From NCBI RefSeq assembly GCF_002161675.1, contig NZ_NFIH01000007.1, positions 55,199 through 119,198 of the forward strand: DNA of 64,000 bases, given 5' to 3'. Source of the DNA: Pseudoflavonifractor sp. An44. Its GTDB lineage: Bacteria > Bacillota > Clostridia > Oscillospirales > Oscillospiraceae. The position numbers and the translations under genes were made by a program. Positions 23,417-32,867 of this stretch are shown here, piece by piece. The notes beneath the pieces are model-generated. The model ran no database searches, was not told the origin of the DNA, and was given only the letters and a program-made list of their open reading frames with translations. Every line of letters begins with the position of its first letter. The first letter of the stretch is position 1.

Positions 23417-26257
23417 TTATTCTCCTTTGTTTTCTTCCAAAATCTTTTTCAGGTAGCGGCCCGTGTAGCTCTCCGGGCACTGGGCCACCTGTTCGGGGGT
23501 GCCGCAGCACACCACCGTGCCGCCCCCGGCGCCCCCTTCGGGGCCCAGGTCGATGAGGTAGTCGGCGGTCTTGATGACATCCAGATTGTGCTCGATGACC
23601 ACCACGGTGTTGCCCGCCTCCACCAGCCGCTGGAGCACCTCCACCAACTGGTGCACGTCGGCGGTGTGCAGGCCGGTGGTGGGCTCGTCCAGGATATAGA
23701 TGGTGGACCCGGTGGACCGCTTGGCCAGCTCCGTGGCCAGCTTCACCCGCTGGGCCTCACCGCCGGACAGGGTGGTGGAGGGCTGGCCCAACTTCACATA
23801 GCCCAGCCCCACGTCCATGAGGGTCTGGAGCTTGTTTTTCAGCCGGGGCAGGTTCTCAAAGAAGCCCAGGGCCTCCTCCACCGTCATCTCCAGCACCTCG
23901 TGGATGTTCTTGCCCTTGTAGCGCACCTCCAGGGTCTCCCGGTTGTACCGCTTGCCCTTACACACCTCACAGGGCACATAGATGTCGGGCAAAAAGTGCA
24001 TCTCAATCTTCAACAAGCCATCGCCAGCACAGGCCTCGCATCGGCCGCCCCGGACGTTGAAGGAGAAGCGGCCGGGCCCATAGCCCCGGCTCTTGGCGTC
24101 GGGGGTAGAGGCGAACAGGTCCCGGATATCTCCAAACAATCCGGTATAGGTGGCGGGGTTGGAGCGAGGGGTGCGGCCAATGGGGGACTGGTCAATGTCA
24201 ATGACCTTATCCAAAAACTCAATGCCCTCGATGCCGTCGTGCTTGCCCGGCCGGGCCTTGGTGCGGTTGAGCTCCGCTCCCAGCCGCTTGTACAAAATCT
24301 CGTTGACCAGAGAGGACTTGCCGGAGCCGGACACGCCGGTGACCGCAATGAAGGTGCCCAGGGGGAAGTCCACGTTGATGTGGCGCAGGTTGTGCTCGGC
24401 AGCGCCCAGCACCCGCAGCACCTTGCCGTTGCCCTCCCGGCGGTGTTCGGGAATGGGCACTTTCTTCCGGCCGGACAGATAGTCGCCCGTGATGGAGCCA
24501 GGGGTGTTCATCACCTCTTCGGCGGTGCCGCAAGCCACCACCTGGCCGCCGTGGACGCCCGCTCCAGGGCCAATGTCGATGATATAATCGGCGGCCCGCA
24601 TGGTGTCCTCGTCGTGCTCCACCACAATGAGGGTGTTGCCCAGGTCCCGCAGGTGCTTCAAGGTGCCCAGCAGCAGGTCGTTATCCCGCTGGTGCAGGCC
24701 GATGGAGGGCTCGTCCAGAATATACAGCACCCCCATGAGGGAGGAGCCGATCTGGGTGGCCAGACGGATGCGCTGGCTCTCACCGCCGGACAGGGTGCCC
24801 GCCTGACGGCTCAGGGTCAGGTATTGCAGTCCCACGCTCTTCAAAAAGCCCAGCCGCTCCCGAATCTCCCGCAAAATGCGGTCGGCAATCATCATCTGGG
24901 TCTCGGTGAGGGTGATGGTGTCCAGGAAGGCCAGGGCCTCGTCCACCGGCATCTCACAGAACTGGTGGATGGAGATGCCGCCCACTGTCACCGCCAGAGA
25001 CTCGGGGCGCAGCCGCTTTCCGTGGCAGTCGGGACAGGGGGACTCGCTCATGCACTCCTCGATCTCCCGCTTCATGGCGTCCGACTGGGTCTCCTTATAG
25101 CGGCGTTCCAGGTTGTTGATGATGCCCTCAAAGGGCTGGTACAGAACTCCCTTGCCCCGGGGCTGGTCGTAGTGAATGGTGAGCTTTTCTCCCTTGGTGC
25201 CGTACAGAATGATGTCGAGCACCTCGGGGGTGAGCTTTTCAATGGGGTCGGTGAGGTTGAAGTGGTATTTGGCGGCCAGGGCCTCAAAGTACATCCGGGA
25301 AATGCCGTCCGACTTGATGTTGTTCCATCCGGAGGCGGAGATGGCCCCCTCCAGAATGGACAGACTGCGGTTGGGGATGATGAGGTCCGGGTCCACCTTC
25401 AGCTGAGCCCCCAGGCCGGTACAGGTGGGGCAGGCGCCGAAGGGGTTGTTGAAGGAGAACATGCGGGGGGTGAGCTCCTCAATGGAGATGCCGCAGTCCT
25501 CACAGGCGTAGTTCTGGGAGAACACCAGGTCCTCGTCCTCCTGCACCAGGTTGATCAGCACCACGCCGCCGGACAGCCCCGCTGCCGTCTCCACCGAGTC
25601 AGTGAGGCGGCGGGTGATGTCCTCCCGGATGACCAGGCGGTCCACCACGATCTCAATGTTGTGCTTTTTGTTCTTCTCCAGCTTGATCTCTTCGGACAGG
25701 TCGTAGAGGGCACCATCCACCCGCACCCGGACGTAGCCGGAACGGCGGGCGTCCTCCAGCACCTTGGCGTGTTCGCCCTTCTTGCCCCGGATGACGGGGG
25801 CCAGCACCTGGAGCCGAGTGCCCATGGGCAGGGCCATCACCTGGTCGATGATCTGGTCAATGGTCTGCTGGTGAATCTCCTTGCCGCACTTGGGGCAGTG
25901 GGGGGTGCCCACCCGGGCCCACAGCAGACGCAGATAGTCATAAATCTCCGTCACCGTGCCCACGGTGGACCGGGGATTTTTGGAGGTGGTCTTCTGGTCG
26001 ATGGAGATGGCGGGAGACAGGCCCTCGATGTAGTCCACATCCGGCTTCTCCATCTGGCCCAGGAACATGCGGGCGTAGGAGGACAGGGACTCCACATAGC
26101 GGCGCTGGCCCTCGGCGTACAGGGTCTCAAAGGCCAGGGAGGATTTGCCCGAGCCGGACAGACCCGTAAGCACCACCAGCTTGTCCCGGGGAATCTCCAC
26201 ATCAATGTTTTTCAAGTTGTTTTCTCGGGCGCCCTTAATGAGAATACGGTCGATCAT
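23417..26257 (-). CDS. uvrA: Excinuclease ABC subunit A
   Basis: Damage-recognition ATPase of nucleotide excision repair, acting with UvrB. The 946 residues match the usual length. Visible are Walker [10 protein letters not shown] near residue 32, the first zinc finger CPKC...C, two signature sequences ([24 protein letters not shown]), the second Walker [10 protein letters not shown] and zinc-finger CEAC...CEVC, and the Walker [10 protein letters not shown]. The minus-strand cluster also holds uvrB about 1.8 kb upstream, separated by ybaK and an aldo/keto reductase gene. Confidence 0.98.
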   Translation of the reverse strand: MIDRILIKGARENNLKNIDVEIPRDKLVVLTGLSGSGKSSLAFETLYAEGQRRYVESLSSYARMFLGQMEKPDVDYIEGLSPAISIDQKTTSKNPRSTVGTVTEIYDYLRLLWARVGTPHCPKCGKEIHQQTIDQIIDQVMALPMGTRLQVLAPVIRGKKGEHAKVLEDARRSGYVRVRVDGALYDLSEEIKLEKNKKHNIEIVVDRLVIREDITRRLTDSVETAAGLSGGVVLINLVQEDEDLVFSQNYACEDCGISIEELTPRMFSFNNPFGACPTCTGLGAQLKVDPDLIIPNRSLSILEGAISASGWNNIKSDGISRMYFEALAAKYHFNLTDPIEKLTPEVLDIILYGTKGEKLTIHYDQPRGKGVLYQPFEGIINNLERRYKETQSDAMKREIEECMSESPCPDCHGKRLRPESLAVTVGGISIHQFCEMPVDEALAFLDTITLTETQMMIADRILREIRERLGFLKSVGLQYLTLSRQAGTLSGGESQRIRLATQIGSSLMGVLYILDEPSIGLHQRDNDLLLGTLKHLRDLGNTLIVVEHDEDTMRAADYIIDIGPGAGVHGGQVVACGTAEEVMNTPGSITGDYLSGRKKVPIPEHRREGNGKVLRVLGAAEHNLRHINVDFPLGTFIAVTGVSGSGKSSLVNEILYKRLGAELNRTKARPGKHDGIEGIEFLDKVIDIDQSPIGRTPRSNPATYTGLFGDIRDLFASTPDAKSRGYGPGRFSFNVRGGRCEACAGDGLLKIEMHFLPDIYVPCEVCKGKRYNRETLEVRYKGKNIHEVLEMTVEEALGFFENLPRLKNKLQTLMDVGLGYVKLGQPSTTLSGGEAQRVKLATELAKRSTGSTIYILDEPTTGLHTADVHQLVEVLQRLVEAGNTVVVIEHNLDVIKTADYLIDLGPEGGAGGGTVVCCGTPEQVAQCPESYTGRYLKKILEENKGE

Positions 26258-26287
26258 ATTGGATCTCCTTCAAGTGTTGGGCTGGGT

Positions 26288-27298
26288 TCAGCAGCCAAAT
26301 TCCTTTGCCACGTCACGGAGCATTTCCCGGATGGGCAGCTCGTAGGGGCAACGGGTCTCACAGGCCCCACACCCCACGCACTCCCCGGCGTGGTGGTCCA
26401 GAGCCATGTACCGCTCCACGGCCCAGTCCACCAGGCCATACCGCCGGGCGTAGTTGGCCATGAGGAACTGGGAGGGAATGTTAATGCCCACCGTACAGGG
26501 AGCGCAGTAGCCGCAGCGGCGGCAGAAGTGGGTGCCCAGCTCGGCCCGGATGCGCTGGCATTCCTCCAGCTCCTCCTGGGTCAAGGGGGCGGTCAAGTCC
26601 ACCTGGGCGTTGCGCTGTACTTCCTCCACGCTGCCCATACCGGGAATGGACACGTCCATGACCCCAGAGGCGGCAATGAAGCGCAGAGCCAAGTTCCAGT
26701 CGTCCAGGTTGCCCCCCGCCATGGGCTTCATGGCGATGGTGCCCATGCCCTTTTCCCGGGCCAGGGCCAGCACCTCGTGGCCCTGCATCTCCACGATGTT
26801 GTAGGGGAACATCACCGTCTCAATCTGGTGGGCGTGCTCCCCCACCAGCAGGCGCAGGGCTTCCAGGGAGTGGGCGGTGGCTCCAATGTGGCGGATTTTC
26901 CCCTCTGCCTTGGCCTGGGCCAGGGCCTCATAGGCCCCGTCAGGGCCAAAGACCTGGTCAAAGTCCTTCAAGGGCAGGTTGTGAATCTGGTACAGGTCGA
27001 TATAGTCGGTCTGAAGGTTTCCCAGGCTGATGCCAATGTCCTTCTCCATAGCCGCACGGCTGCGGGACATAGACTTGGTGGCCAGGATGAACCTGTCCCG
27101 GCGGCCCTTCAAGGCAGCACCCAGATATTCCTCAGATACCGTGTAGCCCCGGGCGGTGTCGATGAAATTGATGCCGAACTTCTCCAGCTCGTCCACCACT
27201 GCCAGGGTATTGGAGGCGTCGGAGCGCTGGATGGGGATGCCTCCAAAGGAGATGGCGGATACCTTCAGTCCGGTGTTACCTAAGGTTACCATGTTCAT
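26288..27298 (-). CDS. Aldo/keto reductase with C-terminal 4Fe-4S domain
   Basis: The 336 residues combine an AKR barrel (1-265) with a ferredoxin-like end (about 270-330). The AKR tetrad is present: Asp and Tyr in FIDTARGY, Lys in ATKSM and His in YQIHN. The iron-sulfur ligands are [10 protein letters not shown] and [13 protein letters not shown], enough for one or two clusters. Such fusions are common in anaerobes and may pass electrons between a carbonyl and a ferredoxin; substrate is unknown. ATG 27298 has GAGGAG at 7 bases. It lies 12 bases after ybaK and 30 bases before uvrA. Confidence 0.92.
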   Translation of the reverse strand: MNMVTLGNTGLKVSAISFGGIPIQRSDASNTLAVVDELEKFGINFIDTARGYTVSEEYLGAALKGRRDRFILATKSMSRSRAAMEKDIGISLGNLQTDYIDLYQIHNLPLKDFDQVFGPDGAYEALAQAKAEGKIRHIGATAHSLEALRLLVGEHAHQIETVMFPYNIVEMQGHEVLALAREKGMGTIAMKPMAGGNLDDWNLALRFIAASGVMDVSIPGMGSVEEVQRNAQVDLTAPLTQEELEECQRIRAELGTHFCRRCGYCAPCTVGINIPSQFLMANYARRYGLVDWAVERYMALDHHAGECVGCGACETRCPYELPIREMLRDVAKEFGC

Positions 27299-27310
27299 AG
27301 TTGTACTCCT

Positions 27311-27805
27311 CTATTCTTCCACAATCACGTCGGCCGTGGTGGCTCGCACCAGGTCCAGAATAGCCTGGGGCGCCACCTCCACTTGAAAGCCAATCTTCCC
27401 GGCAGACACGTAGATGGTGTCCTGGTCCAGACAGCTTTGATGGAACACAGTGGGGAACTGCTTTTTCATCCCCACCGGAGAACAGCCGCCGTGGACGTAT
27501 CCGGTGAGGGGCAGCAGTTCACGGCTGGGCAGCATAGCCACCGACTTCTCCCCCACCGCCTTTGCCGCCTTCTTCAAGTCCAAGGTGGCGGCCACCGGGA
27601 TGTCAAACACATAATATCCCCCGGAGGCCCCACGGGTCACCAGGGTTTTAAACACGCAGGCAGGGTCCTGGCCTAAACTCCGCGCCACACTCACCCCATC
27701 CGGAGCGGTCTCCCCGTCGTGGGGATAGGTGTGGCCCTGATAGGGCACCTTTTTCTGTTCCAGGACCCGCATGACGTTGGTTTTTTCTTCTTTTTTCTTT
27801 GCCAT
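27311..27805 (-). CDS. ybaK: Cys-tRNA(Pro)/aminoacyl-tRNA deacylase, YbaK/EbsC type
   Basis: Hydrolyses mischarged Cys-tRNA(Pro) in trans. The 164 residues carry the YbaK landmarks: a Lys in FKTLVTRG, GYVHGGCSPVGMKK and SAGKIGFQVEVAP. ATG 27805 is chosen; the TTG four codons upstream directly abuts the AAGGA sequence. That ribosome site lies inside a fragment of the uvrB 3' end, which suggests that ybaK once followed an intact uvrB by 8 bases. Confidence 0.92.
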   Translation of the reverse strand: MAKKKEEKTNVMRVLEQKKVPYQGHTYPHDGETAPDGVSVARSLGQDPACVFKTLVTRGASGGYYVFDIPVAATLDLKKAAKAVGEKSVAMLPSRELLPLTGYVHGGCSPVGMKKQFPTVFHQSCLDQDTIYVSAGKIGFQVEVAPQAILDLVRATTADVIVEE

Positions 27806-27813
27806 GGTATATA

Positions 27814-27890
27814 TCAATCCTTCTCTTTGAGACGAATGATCTGATCACGCAGCTGAGCGGCCAACTCGAACTCCAGCATCTTGGCCGCTA
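27814..27890 (-). pseudogene. Duplicated 3' end of uvrB (fragment)
   Basis: On the minus strand it encodes about 24 residues, [21 protein letters not shown] and stop, matching the end of the uvrB gene that lies 220 bases upstream. The differences between the two copies in the core are few and mostly synonymous. The fragment has no start and overlaps the upstream region of ybaK, for which it supplies the ribosome site. Confidence 0.85.
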
Positions 27891-27891
27891 T

Positions 27892-28036
27892 CTCCCCAGA
27901 CGGCCAGCCGTCCGGGGGCCCCATTCATTTTTATGCGCAGGCGAAGTGAATCCGCCTTTGCGCCAAGGTTTTGCACTGCAAAACACTTGTACGCGCCACT
28001 CGGCGCGGCCCGCTTTGCGGGCTAGAAAGAAGCGGC
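27892..28036. other. Hairpin-rich insert between uvrB and its duplicated end
   Basis: About 145 bases with four consecutive stems: GCGCAGGCG/CGCCTTTGCGC (27935-27963), GTTTTGCA/TGCAAAAC (27968-27984), CGCGCC/GGCGCG (27992-28007) and CCCGC/GCGGG (28009-28021). No coding sequence is evident. It is flanked by direct repeats derived from uvrB, which is how a target-gene integration or recombination scar would look. Confidence 0.6.
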
Positions 28037-30001
28037 TTATGAGTCTTTCTCTTTGAGACGAATGATCTGATCACGCAGCTGAGCCGCCAGCTCGAACTCC
28101 AGCATACGGGCCGCTTCTTTCATTTCCTTTTCCAGGCGGGCGATGGTGGCCTTGCGCTCGCTGTCGGTCAGCTTGCGGGAGCGCTTGGCGGTCTCCTCGC
28201 CCTCCTGGGCCACCGTCATCAGTTCCCGCACCGACTTGTGCACCGTCTTGGGCACAATGCCGTGGGCCTGATTGTAGGCGTCCTGGATGGAGCGGCGGCG
28301 CTCCGTCTCTGCAATGGCCCGAGCCATGGAGGGGGTCACCGTATCGGCGTACATGATCACCTGGCCCTGGGCATTTCGGGCGGCACGGCCAATGGTCTGG
28401 ATGAGAGCAGTTTCGGAGCGCAGGAAGCCCTCCTTGTCCGCATCCAAAATGGCTACCAGGGACACCTCGGGCAGGTCCAGGCCCTCTCGCAGCAGGTTGA
28501 TGCCCACCAGCACGTCGAACTCGCCCAGGCGCAGGTCCCGGATGATCTCGGTGCGCTCCAGGGTGTCGATGTCGTGGTGCATATACCGCACCCGGATGCC
28601 CGCCCCTTTCAGGTAGTCGGTGAGGGTCTCCGCCATTTTCTTGGTCAGAGTGGTCACCAGCACCCGCTCGCTCTTCTGGGTGCGCTGGTTGATCTCTCCG
28701 ATGAGGTCGTCCATCTGTCCCTCGATGGGCCGCACTTCCACCAGGGGGTCTAAGAGGCCCGTGGGCCGGATGACCTGCTCCACCACCTGCCCGGACCGGG
28801 TGCGCTCGTACTCGCCAGGGGTGGCGGAAACGTACACCACTTGGTTGAGACGCTTTTCAAACTCGTCAAACTTCAAAGGGCGGTTGTCGTAAGCGCAGGG
28901 CAGCCGGAAGCCGTAGTCCACCAGGGAGGTCTTCCGAGCCCGGTCGCCGTTGTACATGGCCCGCACCTGGGGCAGGGTCACGTGGCTCTCGTCAATGAAG
29001 AGCACAAAATCTTTGGGAAAATAGTCCAGCAGGGTGTGGGGCGGGGAGCCCACCGGGCGGCCCTCAATGACCCGGGAGTAGTTCTCAATGCCCGAGCAGT
29101 ACCCAATCTCCTGCATCATCTCAATGTCGTACATGGTGCGCTGTTTGATGCGCTGGGCCTCGATGAGCTTGCCCTCCGCCTCAAACTGGGCCACCCGCTC
29201 CTCCAGTTCCTTATAGATCTCCTGGATGGCAGCGTCCATCTTCTCCTTGGGGGTGACGTAGTGGGTGGCGGGCCACACGGGGATGTTGTTCAGCCGCCGA
29301 ATCACCGACCCGGTCAGGGCGTTGACCTCACTGATGCGGTCGATCTCGTCCCCGAAGAACTCCACCCGCAGGGCGGTGTCCTTCCAGTAGGCAGGCCAGA
29401 TCTCCACCGTGTCCCCTCGAACCCGGAACATGTTGCGCTCAAAGGCGATGTCGTTGCGCTCGTATCGGATGGACACCAGTCGCTTCAAAAGCTCCGGGAT
29501 GGGAATCTCCATTCCCACCCGCAGGGAGACCATCATGCTGGCAAAGTCCTCCGGCTCGCCCAGGCCGTAGATGCAGGACACGGAGGACACCACGATGACG
29601 TCCCGCCGCTCCAACAGGGAGGCAGTGGCGGACAGGCGCAGGCGGTCAATCTCCTCGTTGATGGCCGAGTCCTTCTCAATGAAGGTGTCGGTGTGGGGAA
29701 TGTAGGCCTCCGGCTGGTAGTAGTCGTAGTAGGAGACAAAGTACTCCACGGCGTTGTTGGGGAAGAACTCCTTGAACTCGGCGCACAGCTGGGCGGCCAG
29801 AATCTTATTGTGGGCCAGCACCAGGGTGGGTCGCTGCACCGCCTCGATGACCTTGGCCATGGTGAAGGTCTTGCCCGAACCGGTGACACCCAGCAGGGTC
29901 TGCTCATCCAGGCCGTTTTCAATGCCCTGGGCCAGGGCCGCTATGGCCTGGGGCTGGTCCCCGCTGGGGGTGTATTCCGATACCACTTCAAACCGATTCA
30001 T
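28037..30001 (-). CDS. uvrB: Excinuclease ABC subunit B
   Basis: DNA helicase-like subunit that receives damage from UvrA and recruits UvrC. The 654 residues show Walker A GVTGSGKT, the beta-hairpin region [12 protein letters not shown], the helicase motif [15 protein letters not shown] motif VI, and a C-terminal UVR domain ([16 protein letters not shown]) for UvrC binding. Its last 65 bases are repeated downstream as a fragment. It follows radC by 24 bases in a pyrE-radC-uvrB order. Confidence 0.98.
   Translation of the reverse strand: MNRFEVVSEYTPSGDQPQAIAALAQGIENGLDEQTLLGVTGSGKTFTMAKVIEAVQRPTLVLAHNKILAAQLCAEFKEFFPNNAVEYFVSYYDYYQPEAYIPHTDTFIEKDSAINEEIDRLRLSATASLLERRDVIVVSSVSCIYGLGEPEDFASMMVSLRVGMEIPIPELLKRLVSIRYERNDIAFERNMFRVRGDTVEIWPAYWKDTALRVEFFGDEIDRISEVNALTGSVIRRLNNIPVWPATHYVTPKEKMDAAIQEIYKELEERVAQFEAEGKLIEAQRIKQRTMYDIEMMQEIGYCSGIENYSRVIEGRPVGSPPHTLLDYFPKDFVLFIDESHVTLPQVRAMYNGDRARKTSLVDYGFRLPCAYDNRPLKFDEFEKRLNQVVYVSATPGEYERTRSGQVVEQVIRPTGLLDPLVEVRPIEGQMDDLIGEINQRTQKSERVLVTTLTKKMAETLTDYLKGAGIRVRYMHHDIDTLERTEIIRDLRLGEFDVLVGINLLREGLDLPEVSLVAILDADKEGFLRSETALIQTIGRAARNAQGQVIMYADTVTPSMARAIAETERRRSIQDAYNQAHGIVPKTVHKSVRELMTVAQEGEETAKRSRKLTDSERKATIARLEKEMKEAARMLEFELAAQLRDQIIRLKEKDS
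28048..28105. repeat. Direct repeat arm within uvrB (partner at 27822-27879)
   Basis: The 58 bases are repeated at 27822-27879 in the same orientation with only 2 mismatches, then similarity fades. This arm is inside the functional uvrB gene; the partner is in the fragment next to ybaK. Confidence 0.9.
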
Positions 30002-30025
30002 CCTTCCACCTCTTCCCTTTCACAC

Positions 30026-30739
30026 TCAAACGGTCAAATAGCCAGATTCTCGCATGGACACCATCTCGTCCTCGGCGATGACAAAATGGTCCACCAGGCA
30101 TACGCCCACCTGCCGCAGCAGCTGGGCCAGGTACTTGGTGGTGTGCACGTCCTGGGCCGAGCACATGGCAATGCCCGAGACGTGGTTGTGGGCCAGGGCC
30201 ACCCGGGTGGCTCCGCAGGCCAGCGCCGCCTCCACCACCTGTCGCCCGGTGACCTCCACCTGGTCGGGCACGCCCTCCCCCAGCTTGCGGCAGGAGATGA
30301 GCTTCTGTTTCCCGTCCATACACACCACGTACACCATCTCGTTGCGGGCCCCGAAAAACAGGGGCATCAGTAACTCTTTGAAGTGCCAGCTGTCGGTGAG
30401 CTGCCCCTCAAAGCTGGAGCGCTCCTCCAAATATCGCCCCGCCAGGGCAGGCATGAGGTGGATGAGGGTGGCAGTATTCTCCCCTATCCCCTTCACCGCC
30501 AGCAGCTGCTCCCGGGTGGCGTTGAACACCCCGGCCAGAGAGCCGAACTGTTCCACCAGTTCATGGGCCAGCGGGTTCACATCCCCCTGGGGGATGGAGA
30601 AAAAGAGTAACAACTCCAAGGCCCGATGGTCTGGCATCCCTGCCAGACCACGGGCCATGAATTCCTGTTTCACCCGTTGACGGTGCCCTTGGTGCACGCC
30701 GCCGGGTTTCTTTTTGGAACTGGAGTCCGCCACGCCCAT
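30026..30739 (-). CDS. radC: RadC family JAB-domain protein
   Basis: A 237-residue protein with an N-terminal helix-hairpin-helix part (LLAVKGIGENTA) and a C-terminal JAB/MPN metalloprotease-like domain. The metal motif reads HNHVSG followed by a downstream Asp, where most members have HNHPSG and PSxxD. The role of RadC is still disputed. Its ATG overlaps the pyrE stop by one base (TAATG), so the genes are translationally coupled. Confidence 0.92.
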   Translation of the reverse strand: MGVADSSSKKKPGGVHQGHRQRVKQEFMARGLAGMPDHRALELLLFFSIPQGDVNPLAHELVEQFGSLAGVFNATREQLLAVKGIGENTATLIHLMPALAGRYLEERSSFEGQLTDSWHFKELLMPLFFGARNEMVYVVCMDGKQKLISCRKLGEGVPDQVEVTGRQVVEAALACGATRVALAHNHVSGIAMCSAQDVHTTKYLAQLLRQVGVCLVDHFVIAEDEMVSMRESGYLTV

Positions 30740-31413
30740 TAGCCCTTGGCCCCGTAGGTGGCCAGGTACTCCTCCATGCGCTCCAGCATGGCGTCGTCAA
30801 TGTACACCTTGCCGTCCACAGGCTTGTTGTGCAGGCACTCCATCACGTCCCGGATGGTGACGATGGGGTAGACCTGAATGCCGTAGTCCTCCCGCAGCTC
30901 GTCCAGGGTGGTGCACTCCCGGGTACCCCGCTCCATACGGTCCACGGAGACGAACAGGGCGTCGATGTGCACATCGGCCACATGCTTGAACAGCTCGATG
31001 GACTCCCGCACGGCGGTACCGGCGGTGACCACGTCCTCGATGATGGCGATGTGGTCCCCGTCCTGGGGCTTGTAGCCCACCATGGAGCCGCCCTCACCGT
31101 GGTCCTTGGCCTCCTTGCGGTTGAAGCAGTAGGGCAGGTCCCGGTCATAGTTGCGGTACAGAGAGGCGGCAGCGGTGACCGCCAGAGGAATGCCCTTATA
31201 GGCGGGGCCAAAGAGGGCGGTGATACCCTCGGGCATGTGCTCCTGAATGCAGGCGGCATAGTAGTCGCCCAGTCGGGCGGCCTGAGCGCCGGTCTTGTAG
31301 TTGCCGGTGTTGACGAAATAGGGGGTCTTACGGCCAGACTTGGTGACGAAATCGCCAAAGGTCAACACGCCAGAGCGCACCATAAAGTGAATGAATTCCT
31401 CGCGGTAGTTCAT
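30739..31413 (-). CDS. pyrE: Orotate phosphoribosyltransferase
   Basis: Makes orotidine 5'-phosphate from orotate and PRPP in pyrimidine synthesis. The 224 residues carry the PRPP-binding motif IAIIEDVVTAGTAVRE and the upstream FGPAYKGIPLA loop. ATG 31413 follows AAAGGA by 9 bases; ATG 31419 is an alternative but too close to it. It is the first gene of pyrE-radC-uvrB and sits apart from other pyr genes in this window. Confidence 0.94.
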   Translation of the reverse strand: MNYREEFIHFMVRSGVLTFGDFVTKSGRKTPYFVNTGNYKTGAQAARLGDYYAACIQEHMPEGITALFGPAYKGIPLAVTAAASLYRNYDRDLPYCFNRKEAKDHGEGGSMVGYKPQDGDHIAIIEDVVTAGTAVRESIELFKHVADVHIDALFVSVDRMERGTRECTTLDELREDYGIQVYPIVTIRDVMECLHNKPVDGKVYIDDAMLERMEEYLATYGAKG

Positions 31414-31453
31414 ATTCATGCATCCTTTCTCTGCTTTAGGCATTAATCGCTAT

Positions 31454-31482
31454 ATTATACCATTCTAGTCTGGTTTTCTCAA
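31454..31482 (-). promoter_or_regulatory. Sigma-A promoter for pyrE-radC-uvrB
   Basis: On the minus strand TTGAGA (31477-31482), 17 bases, TATAAT (31454-31459). The start near 31447 gives a leader of about 35 bases, too short for a PyrR-type attenuator. Confidence 0.75.
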
Positions 31483-31528
31483 GAGGTTCCCGGTTATTTC
31501 CCCTGTCAAACCCTCCGAATTTTTGGGC

Positions 31529-32527
31529 TTATGCCTCCTGGGTTTTTGCCGTGTCGTAGACGGCCCGCACCTGGTCCAGGCGCTGCCGGAACTCCTCCAC
31601 CGCCCAGGCGGGCGAGAGCACCTCCACCTGCGCCCCCAGCCCGAACAACCAGCCCCAGAAGGGCGGGCTCACCACCAGGTCCAGCGTGACGGTAAAATGC
31701 TCCTCATCCTGGGGCACCAGCATGATATCCTGTCCAAATCGATCCAAAAACACTCCAGCCAGGAGCGCCGCACACCGCAGCCGCAGCTGGCAGGGCCGTC
31801 CGGCATACATGCCGAAGTGGCGGCGGGTGTACCCCTCCAGGTCCCAGCTGCCCCGGTCCCGGCCCCGCTGGTCGGTGAGGGTGATGTCCGTCATCTTGTC
31901 CACCCGGTAGTGGCGCACCTCCTCCCGGTCGTGGTCCCATCCAGCCAGATAGTAGTTCTCATTGTCCCAGATGAGGCCATAGGGGGTCACCTGATACTCC
32001 GCCCCGCCCCGGCGGAATACCCGTTCCTTGTTCATATTCATCTCAAAATAGTGAAAGGAGATCACCCGATTGGCCCCGATGGCCCCGTGGAGGCGGTCCA
32101 CATTGTAGAAAATGCTCTCGTTCATGGTCTTGATGCGCCGGTCCACATACACCTGGCGCTGGAGCTGCCGGGCCTGGTGGACGGAGGCCAAAGACTCCAG
32201 CTTGCCAATGAGGGCGCTGCTCTTTTTCTGGGTGAGAAAGCGGCTGGACTGCACCGCATCCACCAACAGCTTCAGCTCCGCCAGTTCAAAGTCCCGCTGT
32301 CCAATGAACCAGCCGCCGCCCACTCCTCGCCGGGTCTGCACGTCCAGCCCCAGCTGCCGCAGCTGCTCCATGTCGTCGTAGATGCTCTTGCGCTCGGCGG
32401 GGGCGTTCCACCGCTCCAGCTCCTCCTGGAGCTGGCCCAGGGTGAGAGGGTGCTCCTCGTCGCTGTGCTTTTGCAAAAAGCGGGCCAAAACCATCAATTT
32501 TCGCTTCTGATTGGTCCCCTTTGGCAT
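31529..32527 (-). CDS. WYL-domain transcriptional regulator
   Basis: The 332 residues have an N-terminal winged helix (about 8-70) and a WYL ligand-sensing domain (about 135-230, with GLIWDNENYYLAGWDHD and a nearby HYRVDKM), then the C-terminal WCX extension. ATG 32527 has AGGAGG at 7 bases. WYL regulators often sense nucleic-acid ligands, but the targets of this one are unknown. It stands alone, downstream of a terminator. Confidence 0.88.
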   Translation of the reverse strand: MPKGTNQKRKLMVLARFLQKHSDEEHPLTLGQLQEELERWNAPAERKSIYDDMEQLRQLGLDVQTRRGVGGGWFIGQRDFELAELKLLVDAVQSSRFLTQKKSSALIGKLESLASVHQARQLQRQVYVDRRIKTMNESIFYNVDRLHGAIGANRVISFHYFEMNMNKERVFRRGGAEYQVTPYGLIWDNENYYLAGWDHDREEVRHYRVDKMTDITLTDQRGRDRGSWDLEGYTRRHFGMYAGRPCQLRLRCAALLAGVFLDRFGQDIMLVPQDEEHFTVTLDLVVSPPFWGWLFGLGAQVEVLSPAWAVEEFRQRLDQVRAVYDTAKTQEA

Positions 32528-32596
32528 AGTCTTCCCTCCTTTTTTGGAATAGTATACCACAAACAAAGTCCCGTTTATAGGACTTTCTGTGAGGAT

Positions 32597-32632
32597 AGAA
32601 AAACAGACGCCGTCCTGTGATGACGGCGTCTG
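32597..32632 (-). terminator. Intrinsic terminator downstream of repeat copy 2
   Basis: On the minus strand CAGACGCCGTC pairs perfectly with GACGGCGTCTG (32604-32632), followed by TTTTT. It ends the transcript of metY and the GlmU-like gene after passage through structured repeat copy 2. Confidence 0.9.
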
Positions 32633-32642
32633 TTGCAAACTC

Positions 32643-32860
32643 TCAAGAAAGCCAACGTCCATATCAACGGACAAAAGCCCTCGGCAGAGTTTTCCCGCCC
32701 GCAGGCGGGAAAATCAATTGAAATCTCGTATTTTCCCAGGACATGCGCATGGGAAAATACACTTCTGGAGCCCGCCAGTGTGGAATTGGGTCGTCCTTTG
32801 ACCCAATTATGCATGCAGCGGGCTGCATCCCCTTCGAGAAAATGCAAGCATTTTCTCGAA
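32643..32860 (-). repeat. Structured repeat, copy 2
   Basis: Best-paired copy. On the minus strand it folds into TTCGAGAAAATGC/GCATTTTCTCGAA, ATGCAG/CTGCAT, AATTGGGTC/GACCCAATT, GTATTTTCCC/GGGAAAATAC around ATGCGCATGTCC, TTTTCCCGCC/GGCGGGAAAA, then GTCC/GGAC followed by GTTGGCTTTCTT. It begins 8-9 bases after the stop of the GlmU-like gene and is followed by a classic terminator. Confidence 0.88.
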
Positions 32861-32867
32861 ATAACAT

